In this document: in pieces, positions 1 to 10,704 of the stretch
Position numbering within the stretch: position 1 is the first letter of the stretch
How the letters are laid out: every line of letters starts with the position of its first letter
Assembly (NCBI GenBank): GCA_963920705.1
Contig: OY987228.1
Span: forward strand, 1,736,001 to 1,800,000
Source of the DNA: Odiellus spinosus
Taxonomy: Eukaryota > Arthropoda > Arachnida > Opiliones > Phalangiidae
DNA length: 64,000 nt
Reading direction: 5' to 3'
The notes under the pieces: generated by a model
What the model saw: only the letters and a program-made list of their open reading frames with translations
Database searches by the model: none
What the model was told of the DNA's origin: nothing
Program-made: the position numbers and the translations under genes

Positions 1-2653
1 TGTTCGAGACCCTGTAAAAATTGTCGGAGAAAACACGCAAAAAAACCGTTGTTACGTCATGCCTTTGGATACCAAGTACGAAAAGAGACGTTATTGTTAT
101 TTTGACACTGAGACTGTGACCAAAAATAACGAACATGTCCCAGTTCTGTTGGTTAGCGCCATGGAAAATGAAGAAGACGGAGAATACACCTACAGTATAT
201 TTCGAGGGTTTGACTGCATTGACCAGTTTATGGCGTACCTCTTCCAAACGAAAGATACCTATATTCAACACGCCACGAAACGTATGAAGAAAACGGTTCC
301 TGTCTTTGAAAACCTAACCTTAATCGCTCACAATTTTATGGGCTTTGATAGTTTCTTCATTTTAAACGCCTTATTAAAAATGTCCATTACCCCTGATGTT
401 GTCTTTAAAGGTAGCAAGCTGCTGGCCATCTTTCTGAACCAACAAAAAATGAAATTCTTGGATTCCTTTAATTTTGTGGCTCAACCTTTAAGATCGTTTC
501 CCGCCACGTTTTCATTGGGGGAAAGCAAAAAAGAATTTTTCCCCTATACTTTTCATACTGAAGACACGTTAGATTACGTCGGGCCTCTCCCTAGCAAAGA
601 CTATTTTCAACCTGAATACATGAAAGAAAAAGATTACGCCGAGTTTAGCCAGTGGTACGAAGAGAAGAAAAAGCAACCAGTCTATAATTTACGCGAAGAA
701 TTGGAGTATTACACAATCATGGATATCAAGGTGTTACAACAAGGAATAGATACCTTTCGAAGATTATTCCAGCAAGAAACCGCTTACGACGTTATGAACA
801 TGAATGCTTTGACCATTGCCGGGGCTTGTACTAACATATTTCTGCACAAGTACCTGGAAGAATTTAGTTTAGGCGTTGTTCCGGCAAACGGATATGGAAA
901 CAATATCAATCAAAGTCAAGCCGCATTAAAGTGGTTGGCTTGGGAAGCGGAGAAACGTAACATCGATATACAAACCACCCTATCGTTGGGAGGTGAAAAG
1001 AAAATTGGTCGTTTTCCGGTTGATGGATATTGCGCTAATCCAGAAATCATTTTTCAATACGACGGGGACTTTTTTCACGGATGCCCGCTTCATACAAAGG
1101 GTAGCCAGTGGAATCCTTTGTTACAAGATTCTTTCAAAAACCTGTACGAAAGAACTTTAGATCGGGATGACGCCATCAAAACCGACGCCCCCAATGCCGA
1201 ATACGTCCGAATCTGGAGCTGCGAATGGGAAGAAATGTTGAAGAGTAACCATGAGTTAAAACCATTCTGCAAATCTTTATCTTTTCGCGAACCAATTGGT
1301 CCGAAATCCGCTTTAAACGGCGGTCGGACAGAAGGTCTCGTTTTGTATCGAAAGGCTTAACCGGATGAGAAGATCTTATTCTACGATATAATGAGTCTTT
1401 ACCCCTTTGTCTGTAAGTACCGTGACTATCCAAAGTTACACCCGGAAGTAATTAAAAAAAAATTTAATTACGAAACAAATTTTTATTTTGAATTAATGTC
1501 TTGCAAGATTTTGGCACCAAAAAACGCCTATATACCAGCCTTACCTTTTCGAACAAGGGGTAAACTTTTCTTTGCCTTATGTAAGACATGCGTGGAAAAC
1601 GATCTTGAGTCTTGCACCCACAGTGATCAAGAAAGGGCTTTCGACGGCTGCTGGACGAGTGTTGAAATATACAAAGCCGTGGAATTTGGTTACGTCATAA
1701 TGGAAATTTTCGAAGTTCATCACTACGCTGAAAGATACCGCTACGTTAGAGGGGAGGATCCAGGTTTCTTTGGAGGGTACATCAATACCTTTTTGAAGCT
1801 GAAAATTCAAAATTCGGGATGGCCGAGAGAAGTGAAAACGGAAGCCGAAAAATCGGAATATTTGAAGGCGATCAAGGAGAGGGAAGACATTGATATTAAA
1901 GCTGAGTATGTGACGTGCAACACCCCTCTCAGAACTCTTGCCAAGCTAGCGCTCAACTGCAATTGGGGACGTCACTGCATGTCCCACGACAAGCCCAAGA
2001 CGGTCTTTGTCAAAACCTACGAAGCCTACATATCCATTGTCACAGACCCGACTATCGAACTGACCGATATGCGACCTTTCAATGACGAAGTTTGTATGTT
2101 GTCTTACAAGTTCAAGAAAGATTTTTGTCCGACGTACTACAAAGGTTCGCCTGTGGTTGGTTGCTTCGTTAGCTCCTATGGTCGCATTGTCTTGTTTCAA
2201 ACTTTGCAACAGTTGGGGACCAGGATTTTATATTATGACACTGACTCGGTTTATTTTGTCCGAAAGAATAATGACGAAACAAATTTTCCACCCATCGGTC
2301 AGTTTATGGGAGACTGGACCGATGAAGTTCCGGGTACTTATATCACTGAATTTGTGTGTTCAGGACCCATATCGTATAGCTACAAAACAGCCGACGGTAA
2401 AAGCGTCACGAAAATGAAAGGCATTTCCCTAAATCGAAAAAATGAAGAAATCATCAATTTTGATTCGATAAAAGCGGCCTTGGACAAACCAGAAACCACG
2501 TACTCGGTGGAGGTCCCCTTTAACGTGGTGCGCAACAAGAGTCAGGCGAAGCTTTTTCTGGGTAATTTAAAGAAGACTTTTGGTGTCACCTTTAATAAAA
2601 GAATTATCAAAGATGATTACTCGACAGTGCCCTTTGGATATTCGAACGAATAA
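1..2653 (+). pseudogene. Protein-primed DNA polymerase B (Polinton/adintovirus type), unit 1 copy, 5' end outside window
   Basis: This is a replicative polymerase of the protein-primed family B. The sequence shows Exo I FDTET (101-115), Exo II AHN-FMGFD (325-348), Exo III Y-x3-D (710-724), motif A DxxSLYP (1385-1405), motif B around 1943-1972 and motif C YYDTDS (2231-2248). There are two breaks. An extra C at position 38 shifts the frame in the Cys-rich N-terminal region, and TAA at 1358-1360 stands where the other three copies have CAA. The run after motif C is interrupted by an A here, so this copy keeps frame where units 2 and 3 do not. The BIR gene starts one base after the stop. It is a relic, not a working gene. 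The family call is firm; the viral lineage within Polinton-like elements is inferred. Confidence 0.92.
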
Positions 2654-2654
2654 G

Positions 2655-3080
2655 ATGTATCGTGAAAGTAAAAGAATGGAGACCTTTAACAATATCAATT
2701 GGTTGACGGCCTCGAAACATTTGCCACGTCACTCGTATCTAGCTACGGAACTAGCTGAAGCGGGTTTTTTCTACTTGAACGAAGGCTGTAAGACTAGATG
2801 TTTCTGTTGTCACAATGAATTTGACTGGAGCGAAAGCAGTAGCGATGAATATCCACTGAGCGTACATCAAAGAGAAGCCCCGTTTTGCGCCTTTTTACTC
2901 GATCAGGATAAAACTAATTTGAAAGCGTACGAAGAAGCCCATCAGGAAAAATTGGCCAAGGAAGCTGTGGAAAAACTGACCATTTTGATGAAAAACAAAC
3001 ATATTTTGAGGTTTGTGGAAGCATTACGCGAGGTGGTATTAGATGGATTTGGAAAAGAGTATGAAAAAGGTGACATTTGA
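2655..3080 (+). CDS. Single-BIR-domain protein (IAP-like), unit 1
   Basis: A 141-residue protein with one baculoviral-IAP-repeat zinc fold: C49-x2-C52-x18-H71-x6-C78, preceded by the usual AGFFYL block and the R/F/W residues near the N terminus. There is no RING domain. The BIR ends near residue 80 and is followed by a charged, helical tail. BIR proteins bind caspases or pro-apoptotic ligands. In a viral cluster the natural role is blocking host cell death (inference). I chose the ATG at 2655, one base after the polymerase stop. An in-frame ATG at 2580 would read through polymerase coding sequence in another frame. The 3' end overlaps the GADD34-like ORF by 38 bases. This copy has no break. 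Confidence 0.85.
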   Translation: MYRESKRMETFNNINWLTASKHLPRHSYLATELAEAGFFYLNEGCKTRCFCCHNEFDWSESSSDEYPLSVHQREAPFCAFLLDQDKTNLKAYEEAHQEKLAKEAVEKLTILMKNKHILRFVEALREVVLDGFGKEYEKGDI

Positions 3081-3237
3081 CGAGATAACGGTTATTTGGT
3101 ATATCCCTGTCGAGGATCGGATCAATTGGAATTTTGTCAATCATTTCCGTTTTAAAAAGAGAATTAAAGATTTTGAGCTTAAATTTCAAAAATGTCGTGT
3201 CGAATCAAATTTCAGACCCCAATGCAGCTGTTGGTGA
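3043..3237 (+). CDS. PPP1R15/GADD34-like mini-protein (PP1-binding), unit 1
   Basis: A 64-residue ORF wedged between the BIR gene and the ATPase gene, overlapping both (38 and 46 bases) in other frames. It has the layout of the PP1-binding core of the PPP1R15/GADD34 family: an RVxF-type motif KVTF at residues 9-12, a hydrophobic strand, then D25-R26..W29 and R36-F37..R40-I41. That family recruits protein phosphatase 1 to dephosphorylate eIF2-alpha, and several large DNA viruses carry short versions that keep translation on in infected cells. The motif spacing is seen in the sequence; the function is inference. The ORF is short and overlaps two genes, so chance similarity must be excluded. It is open in units 1 and 3 and interrupted in unit 4. 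Confidence 0.6.
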   Translation: MDLEKSMKKVTFDEITVIWYIPVEDRINWNFVNHFRFKKRIKDFELKFQKCRVESNFRPQCSCW

Positions 3238-3825
3238 GTGGTCCAACCATGTGTGGTAAAACCACCTGGATATTTAACCTTTTAAAAAACGCTGAGACTT
3301 TAATTGAACCACCACCCAATAGGATCGTGTACTGTTATAAAGAGTACCAACCAAAATTTAAAGACATGCAGAAAGAAATAAAAAATTTAGAGTTTATTGA
3401 GGGATTGCCCCCAGAAGATCCCAATTTTTGGGATGAAAATTTGCATAATTTTTTAATTATTGATGACTTGGCCTTTACCTGCTATAATAACGCGCACATT
3501 GCTAATATCTATTTTGTTTCCTCGCACCATAAAAATGTGTCAGTGGCTTTGTTAACTCAAAATCTATTTGGACAAGGAAAAGAAAGCCGAACAATTAGCC
3601 TTAATTCCTCGTATATCATATGTTTCAAAAATCCTCGTGATGGAAGTCAAATAAACTACTTGAGTAGACAAATATTTCCCCATAACAAAAATCTCGTGGC
3701 CAAAGCTTTTCATCTAGTGACGGCTGCTAATCCATTTTCTTACTTATGTATAGATTTAAAACAAAATATGCCTGACGAGTTACGTTTAAGAAGTAACCTA
3801 TTCCCTCACGAAGAGGACGCCGCTT
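3192..3825 (+). pseudogene. A32/FtsK-HerA-type packaging ATPase, unit 1, 3' end cut by junction
   Basis: A P-loop ATPase of the kind that packages DNA in Polintons, adintoviruses and nucleocytoplasmic viruses. Walker A is GPTMCGKT (residues 17-24), Walker B FLIIDD (87-92), followed by a TQN sensor-like motif. About 211 codons are native. At 3823-3825 the frame runs into antisense BIR sequence of unit 2, giving a chimeric ORF that ends at 3872. The native C terminus is therefore lost or altered. Length and motif order otherwise fit the family. Confidence 0.88.
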
Positions 3826-3960
3826 ACAGCCTTCGTTCAAGTAGAAAAAACCCGCTTCAGCTAGTTCCGTAGCTAGATACGAGTGACGTGGCAAATGTTT
3901 CGAGGCCGTCAACCAATTGATATTGTTAAAGGTCTCCAATCTTTTACTTTCACGATACAT
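3823..3960 (-). pseudogene. BIR protein fragment, unit 2
   Basis: Only the first 46 or so codons remain, with the start at 3960. The junction with unit 1 removes the CxxC/H/C zinc site and the tail. The fragment keeps the 12 bases that unit 4 has lost, so unit 2 did not derive from unit 4 in this stretch. Confidence 0.85.
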
Positions 3961-3961
3961 C

Positions 3962-6900
3962 TTATTCGTTCGAATATCCAAAGGGCACTGTCGAGTAATC
4001 ATCTTTGATAATTCTTTTATTAAAGGTGACACCAAAAGTCTTCTTTAAATTACCCAGAAAAAGCTTCGCCTGACTCTTGTTGCGCACCACGTTAAAGGGG
4101 ACCTCCACCGAGTACGTGGTTTCTGGTTTGTCCAAGGCCGCTTTTATCGAATCAAAATTGATGATTTCTTCATTTTTTCGATTTAGGGAAATGCCTTTCA
4201 TTTTCGTGACGCTTTTACCGTCGGCTGTTTTGTAGCTATACGATTTGGGTCCTGAACACACAAATTCAGTGATATAAGTACCCGGAACTTCATCGGTCCA
4301 GTCTCCCATAAACTGACCGATGGGTGGAAAATTTGTTTCGTCATTGTTCTTTCGGACAAAAAAAAACCGAGTCAGTGTCATAATATAAAATCCTGGTCCC
4401 CAACTGTTGCAAAGTTTGAAACAAGACAATGCGACCATAGGAGCTAACGAAGCAACCAACCACAGGCGAACCTTTGTAGTACGTCGGACAAAAATCTTTC
4501 TTGAACTTGTAAGACAACATACAAACTTCGTCATTGAAAGGTCGCATATCGGTCAGTTCGATAGTCGGGTCTGTGACAATGGATATGTAGGCTTCGTAGG
4601 TTTTGACAAAGACCGTCTTGGGCTTGTCGTGGGACATGCAGTGACGTCCCCAATTGCAGTTGAGCGCTAGCTTGGCAAGAGTTCTGAGAGGGGTGTTGCA
4701 CGTCACATACTCAGCTTTAATATCAATGTCTTCCCTCTCCTTGATCGCCTTCAAATATTCCGATTTTTCGGCTTCCGTTTTCACTTCTCTCGGCCATCCC
4801 GAATTTTGAATTTTCAGCTTCAAAAAGGTATTGATGTACCCTCCAAAGAAACCTGGATCCTCCCCTTTAACGTAGCGGTATCTTTCAGCGTAGTGATGAA
4901 CTTCGAAAATTTCCATTATGACGTATCCAAATTCCACGGCATTGTATATTTCAACACTCGTCCAGCAGCCGTCGAAAGCCCTTTCTTGATCACTGTGGGT
5001 GCAAGACTCAAGATCGTTTTCCACGCATGTCTTACATAAGGCAAAGAAAAGTTTACCCCTTGTTCGAAAAGGTAAGGCTGGTATATAGGCGTTTTTTGGT
5101 GCCAAAATCTTGCAAGACATTAATCCAAAATAAAAATTTGTTTCGTAATTAAATTTTTTTTTAATTACTTCCGGGTGTAACTTTGGATAGTCACGGTACT
5201 TACAGACAAAGGGGTAAAGACTCATTATATCGTAGAATAAGATCTTCTCATCCGGTTGAGCCTTTCGATACAAAACGAGACCTTCTGTCCGACCGCCGTT
5301 TAAAGCGGATTTCGGACCAATTGGTTCGCGAAAAGATAAAGATTTGCAGAATGTTTTTAACTCATGGTTAGTCTTCAACATTTCTTCCCATTCGCAGCTC
5401 CAGATTCGGACGTATTCGGCATTGGGGGCGACGGTTTTGATGGCGTCATCCCGATCTAAAGTTCTTTCGTACAGGTTTTTGAAAGAATCTTGTAACAAAG
5501 GATTCCACTGGCTACCCTTTGTATGAAGCGGGCATCCGTGAAAAAAGTCACCGTCGTATTGAAAAATGATTTCTGGATTAGCGCAATATCCATCAACCGG
5601 AAAACGACCAATTTTCTTTTCACCTCCCAACGATAGGGTGGTTTGTATATCGATGTTACGTTTCTCCGCTTCCCAAGCCAACCACTTTAATGCGGCTTGA
5701 CTTTGATTGATATTGTTTCCATATCCGTTTGCCGGAACAACGCCTAAACTAAATTCTTCCAGGTACTTGTGCAGAAATATGTTAGTACAAGCCCCGGCAA
5801 TGGTCAAAGCATTCATGTTCATAACGTCGTAAGCGGTTTCTTGCTGGAATAATCTTCGAAAGGTATCTATTCCTTGTTGTAACACCTTGATATCCATGAT
5901 TGTGTAATACTCCAATTCTTCGCGTAAATTATAGACTGGTTGCTTTTTCTTCTCTTCGTACCACTGGCTAAACTCGGCGTAATCTTTTTCTTTCATGTAT
6001 TCAGGTTGAAAATAGTCTTTGCTAGGGAGAGGCCCGACGTAATCCAACGTGTCTTCAGTATGAAAAGTATAGGGTAAAAATTCTTTTTTGCTTTCCCCCA
6101 ATGAAAACGTGTCGGGAAACGATCTTAAAGGTTGAGCCACAAAATTAAAGGAATCCAAGAATTTCATTTTTTGTTGGTTCAGAAAGATGGCCAGCAGCTT
6201 GCTACCTTTAAAGACAACATCAGGGGTAATGGACATTTTTAATAAGGCGTTTAAAATGAAGAAACTATCAAAGCCCATAAAATTGTGAGCGATTAAGGTT
6301 AGGTTGTCAAAGACTGGAACCGTTTTCTTCATACGTTTCGTGGCGTGTTGAATATAGGTATCTTTCGTTTGGAAGAGGTACGCCATAAACTGGTCAATGC
6401 AGTCAAACCCTCGAAATATACTGTAGGTGTATTCTCCGTCTTCTTCATTTTCCATGGCGCTAACCAACAGAACTGGGACATGTTCGTTATTTTTGGTCAC
6501 AGTCTCAGTGTCAAAATAACAATAACGTCTCTTTTCGTACTTGGTATCCAAAGGCATGACGTAACAACGGTTTTTTTCGTGTTTTCTCCGACAATTTTTA
6601 CAGGGTCTCGAACATTCGTGATTGTCTTTCAATTCTAATCCGCATTTTACGCAGCGTTTAAAATTTTTACACGTGCCGTTAGCTAAATGTAAATTGAAGC
6701 AATCTGGACCTCTAAAGTAACGCCCACAGTCGCGACATCTCTGTAACGGAATGTTAATTTCCTCGTAAAAATCTTTAAACATTTTGAACAATAGGACTGG
6801 CCACCCTTCAAACAATGATAATCCTTTAATATATGCACGTGATCGTTCAAAATAACCATAAAAATTTGTTTTTCACGCCAGGGACCGCGAAAATAAAATT

Positions 6901-7717
6901 CATTAATATTTTCTAATCGAATAATGATAATTTGGTAGTCGACCAGAAATTGTTGGAATTTTTCGATACTTTTCAAGTTAACGGCCCCTGGTTCGATTTT
7001 GGCATTATGGTATAAGAGTAGAGCTTCTTGTTTCTGTACATCCTTCGTACTGTCTCGCATTTCTTTATAAAAATATGTCTGCTCTTTGTTCAGTTTGAAG
7101 GCTTTGTTCTTTCTTTTCTCGACCCGGAGATCGGCTAAAAAGATGCCAATAGCCAAAGCTCGGCCGAAACATAAATGATCATCATTTTCCAGATAAATGT
7201 AATTGGGATTGATTTTAATAAACGTGTCAAAAGGGACAATATTTCGACGATTCAAACCTTTTTGGAGACCGCCAACTGGGACGTCACATTGTAATAGAAC
7301 CACGTCAAAAGTTAGTGAACTCTCAAGATGAAAATTTTGGTTCGATTGCGCTACTTGACTAATAGCTCGAATAACTCTCTCGGCTGTTAGGTCATTTATG
7401 TTCATAAAGGCCAGGTTAATCGGGCTATCCAATTCATCCGAGCGAATACAGAAGCGTACTCGATTTTACCCTTGGTAGTCCCGTAACAATTCGTACAGTA
7501 AAGAGTTTATAATACTGACAAAAGTTTCGTGAATTTCAGTCAGTTTAATTTGATCCAAATTTTTGAAGCGCACTTTACCTTCTACCTGCTGACATTTGTA
7601 TTTCCGCGAGTGTTTAGCTAGAATTTTATCAATAGAATAAAATTGTTTTGGGTTACTTTTTAAACTTAAATCTAATGGCTGTTCATCCTGATCGCTGTCC
7701 GATTCTTGGCTACTCAT
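3962..7717 (-). pseudogene. Protein-primed DNA polymerase B, unit 2 copy
   Basis: Full-length locus, start ATG at 7717. The N-terminal third is the Polinton-type extension with Cys pairs of zinc fingers, then exonuclease and palm domains as in unit 1. There are three breaks: TAA at 7466-7468 (the others read a Tyr codon), a 79-bp deletion between 6774 and 6775 that removes part of the zinc-finger region and shifts frame, and nine A (4358-4366, plus strand) where unit 4 has eight, shifting frame right after motif C. The largest open piece is 6815-4341. Upstream lies the 237-bp gap to the small basic protein gene, with a CCAAT-like element mutated from ATTGGCCAAT to ATTGGTCAAT. Confidence 0.92.
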
Positions 7718-7954
7718 GACTCGAAATGTTTTGAAAGTTAAAACGCGGCTCGCTTTTAACGGCGATTGGTCAATAAAATGTCAACCTACAAAGTCGATAA
7801 ACCCCGAAATATACGTAAGGGGGCTTTTGTTAATGATATTTTCTTTCTTTGTTCCAAGACTTCATATATAAAGGGTTCATACTTTACTTTTAAGAGCAAG
7901 GCCGTAATTTGTTTCGAAGTCGTAAACCGGGTTAGAAATTGAAAAGTCATTGAC

Positions 7955-8392
7955 TTACTTTTTGACCCTTTTGTTCGCTGGACTGATTTGCTTATTCGGA
8001 TTTTGCCTCATATCTTTAGCAATTTGGGTGACAATAGAGTTTACCAGTTTACACTCCTTGCTGTTTTCTTGGGCAAAGAAACGTAGTCTTCGACCATCCG
8101 CCATCCAAATTTCATTGGCTGGTAAATTCTTAATCTTGTTGTACTCGTAAATTTGTATATCAATGTAGTAATCTCCGACTTGAGCTGGTAAACTTATAGA
8201 GTAAGAAGCCGAGTCTTCTTTCACGTCGTATTTTGGAACTAAGCCACCTTGATTTTGAATAGTACTTCCTTCTTTAACTGTATTAATATGCGATATTAAT
8301 TCATCTTTCCAATCCAAATTATCTGAGAGATCAGGTAAAGAATCAAAGAAGTCGGTTACCTTGCGTTTATTCGATGATGAATTAGCAGCCAT
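7955..8392 (-). CDS. Small basic nuclear-type protein of unknown function, unit 2
   Basis: A 145-residue protein that I do not recognise. It opens with a Ser/Asn stretch and a KRK basic cluster, has an acidic segment (DFFDSLPDLSD), a beta-rich middle (residues about 60-115) and ends in a second basic cluster (NKRVKK). Both clusters could act as nuclear localisation signals. It is preserved without frameshift in units 2, 3 and 4 while the neighbouring polymerase is broken in all. It is read from the divergent promoter, with a TATATAAAG box upstream, and lies head to tail with the polymerase. It may be a viral DNA-binding or single-strand-binding protein, but nothing in the sequence proves this. 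Confidence 0.7.
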   Translation of the reverse strand: MAANSSSNKRKVTDFFDSLPDLSDNLDWKDELISHINTVKEGSTIQNQGGLVPKYDVKEDSASYSISLPAQVGDYYIDIQIYEYNKIKNLPANEIWMADGRRLRFFAQENSKECKLVNSIVTQIAKDMRQNPNKQISPANKRVKK

Positions 8393-8918
8393 GAGTTACA
8401 GGAACACTTTAAGGTTGTGAAGACTTGAAGAGATGAGAGCTGGAAACGTTTGTGAGGTTTGCCTTAATTTCTCGTCTTTATATACACATCTGGGTGTGGT
8501 TTTGAAAATCCCAGAGATGGGCGAAGTTCACGATATTCCGATTAAAATATGGTAATTTGGGCGAAGTTAGAATATAAGTAACTAGTTAGGTAATTAACTT
8601 TTCTAATTTTTTGATTGGTCCATCAAATTTTATAAGTCTTGAAAAACTAGTTGGCACGTGTAAAATTAGTTTTTGATTGGTTAATTCATAAAAGATAGGA
8701 TTTAGCTTTGATACAGGTAAAGTGCACGTGTAATCTAACTTCTGATTGGCTATTTCAATGTCAGACACTTTTGGTCCACTAGGTAAACTACTTCAGTTTT
8801 AACCCTGAAAATGAGTATAAAAGGCTTTCGTAATCATTGGAAAGATATCCAAAGTTTGATTAAACTTACAACTCAAAGTTTTCTTTTTTCACCGTCACTC
8901 AAAACAACAAGAAGTACC
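8393..8918. promoter_or_regulatory. Divergent promoter between basic-protein gene and spliced RNase H-like gene, unit 2
   Basis: The two flanking genes start on opposite strands. Leftward there is a TATATAAAG box near 8475-8485; rightward GAGTATAAAAGG at about 8812-8823. Between them sit three CCAAT boxes (ATTGG near 8612, 8676 and 8744) and two CACGTG E-boxes (near 8655 and 8723) in a roughly 65-85-bp repeating arrangement. A 60-codon open frame here lacks an ATG and is better read as promoter. Confidence 0.65.
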
Positions 8919-10704
8919 ATGTCTTTTTCTGCTGTTAAGTTTCAGTTTTTGCATTATGAAAATATTCTACGGTTATAGTTTTATGAGCCCTTTGAAGCTA
9001 TATATAGCATTAATAATATAAATATAACTCTAGATCTAACCTTATCTGGACCAATGTTGTATTAGTACGTCAACCAAGAGTGTTATAGTTACTTAAAAGC
9101 AGATCTATAAATGATAGAAATTTAAATTACATGAAATAAAAGTCATAATGAGTAAGAAAAATATTTTTATTGTAGTATTATCAAGAGTATATAATGTACA
9201 TGAGATCTCAAATGGATCAACATAAGCTTATTTGCTATTCTAGGCTAGAGAAATTTCATTTTACTAGTCTAGGATAGAGAGAGACCATAGACAAAGGCCA
9301 TTAGTTTATTTTAGTATAGATACAATACATGTGAGAGAAAAGACCATTTTACTATACTAGGATAGACAGAAATCCATTTCTAGTGTATACAGAAGTATAT
9401 TTTATTAGACTATAGTATCAATTTACTAAGATTGTGATTTTTCTGAAGTTTAACCACGCATGAATATTTGCTTGGGATAGAGTCAATGTGCCCAACAGCT
9501 GCGACGTTAAATGATGAAGGTGTTATGAGGTACAAGGCTTGTCTTTGCTAGTTTTGTTCCAATTCCTGACAAGCGTGTTTTATGGCGGCCGGAGATGAGG
9601 ATAGAGTCTGGGAGGTGTCGATTTATTTAAACTACGAGTCACGGAAAAAAAGCAGCATGCATATTAAATAGAATTAAACCCTAGTTAAATAGATATAAAG
9701 GGATAGATGGGTAATAAGTTATTTTAGAAACGTGAAAGCTAACATTAATGGTTAGTTAATTAAAAAGTTAGTGATTTTAAAATAAAGTTAAAAGCTATAA
9801 AAGGTTTAGTTAAATGGTAAAGCTAAAAGCTAGAAAGGGTTAGTTATAGGGGATATAAATTTAGAGGTACCAAGGAAAATGGATAGTAATCGCGAGATTA
9901 TAATCGTTATCGTTATCCAGAACATTTAAATTGATAAAAATTGGCTCGCCGGGAGACTGGATAACCATTGCGACAAGAAGTTCGTGAAAGCGGCATTCGG
10001 GATTCATGCAATAATAAACTAAATAGGGAAAGATCCGGATAAGAATCTCGTAGTTTAATTCGACCGATTGAAAGAAAGAGCAGGTGGGATTTTCAGGAAA
10101 TCTGCAAAGAAACAAAATTTTAATGTTAATTTTTCTAATTTTAGATTCATTGGAAAAATCCCTGGTAGTGGACGCCCTTTTCATGCAAGGGAAGGAAGTA
10201 TTTAATAACAGACGCAGTAAGTTGGATCAAACGTACATTGTTAAAGAGCTGTCAATACATAAATTTGAACAACTTGGGGACGAGTAATGGGGCACTAAAA
10301 GCATACATTTTGCTAGTTATAGAGCCCCATACCCGAAAACAGCTTTATCCCCAAAAATACGTCGTGTAAACCACTATGTACAGAATCAGCTGATAGGTGT
10401 GGCGTGGGAGTATGGTATGCTAGATTATGGACGTTTAGCCGTGCATTGTTCCGACCCAAAGTTTAAAAACTTTGATCGAATTTTTGTAAAAGGATACGAA
10501 AAAAGTCATATTATAGGAGACCTGTTTCAAATAGAATGTTTGGATTTGAACCGTTGGGATTGTCCCAAACTAGATTGGGCTTCAAATCCCTGTTCTATTC
10601 ATAAAATTAGTAAAGCAAAGTGTACCAGGGAAGCTTGCAGATATTACGCCGAGTATATCCTACAAAATCCCACCATAACAGCCTATAAGACCCCAAACCT
10701 TTAA
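8919..10704 (+). pseudogene. Spliced gene with possible RNase H-like fold, unit 2 copy
   Basis: Exon 1 is 8919-8934 (MSFSA plus one base), exon 2 is 10145-10704 after a TTTTAG acceptor. Phases match and give a protein of about 190 residues. Its pattern (VVDALFM, then VKELSI, then F..Y..PYP, then a W-YG-LDYG block, then VKGYEK, CP.L, C..H, C...C..Y) resembles from memory an uncharacterised arthropod/invertebrate family with an RNase H/DEDD-like look. That link is not verified. Two breaks: the donor is TTAAGT instead of GTAAGT, and TAA at 10285-10287 replaces AAA. The 1.2-kb intron contains CTAGGATAGA-type repeats and overlaps the last exon of zinc gene A on the other strand. Confidence 0.65.

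Larger units (their letters stand above)
1..3825 (+). repeat. Amplicon unit 1 (partial, 3' part)
   Basis: This stretch repeats, with small differences, at 34589-39898 (+) and, inverted, at 3962-6615 and 40915-44690. It contains the end of the polymerase gene, the BIR gene, the GADD34-like ORF and the ATPase. It stops inside the 3' end of the ATPase, where it joins unit 2 tail to tail through a shared CTT. Confidence 0.9.

Noticed and set aside
1946..2209. Antisense 87-codon frame present in every polymerase copy
   Set aside because: It is conserved only because the polymerase codons opposite are conserved; composition is atypical and there is no start context.
2082..2417. 111-codon plus-strand frame over the polymerase palm (repeated in units 2-4)
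   Set aside because: It is an alternate-frame shadow of the polymerase; where part of it appears fused to polymerase residues this is caused by the homopolymer shift.
8586..8768. 60-codon frame in the divergent promoter
   Set aside because: It begins without ATG in all copies and coincides with the CCAAT/E-box array; better read as regulatory DNA.
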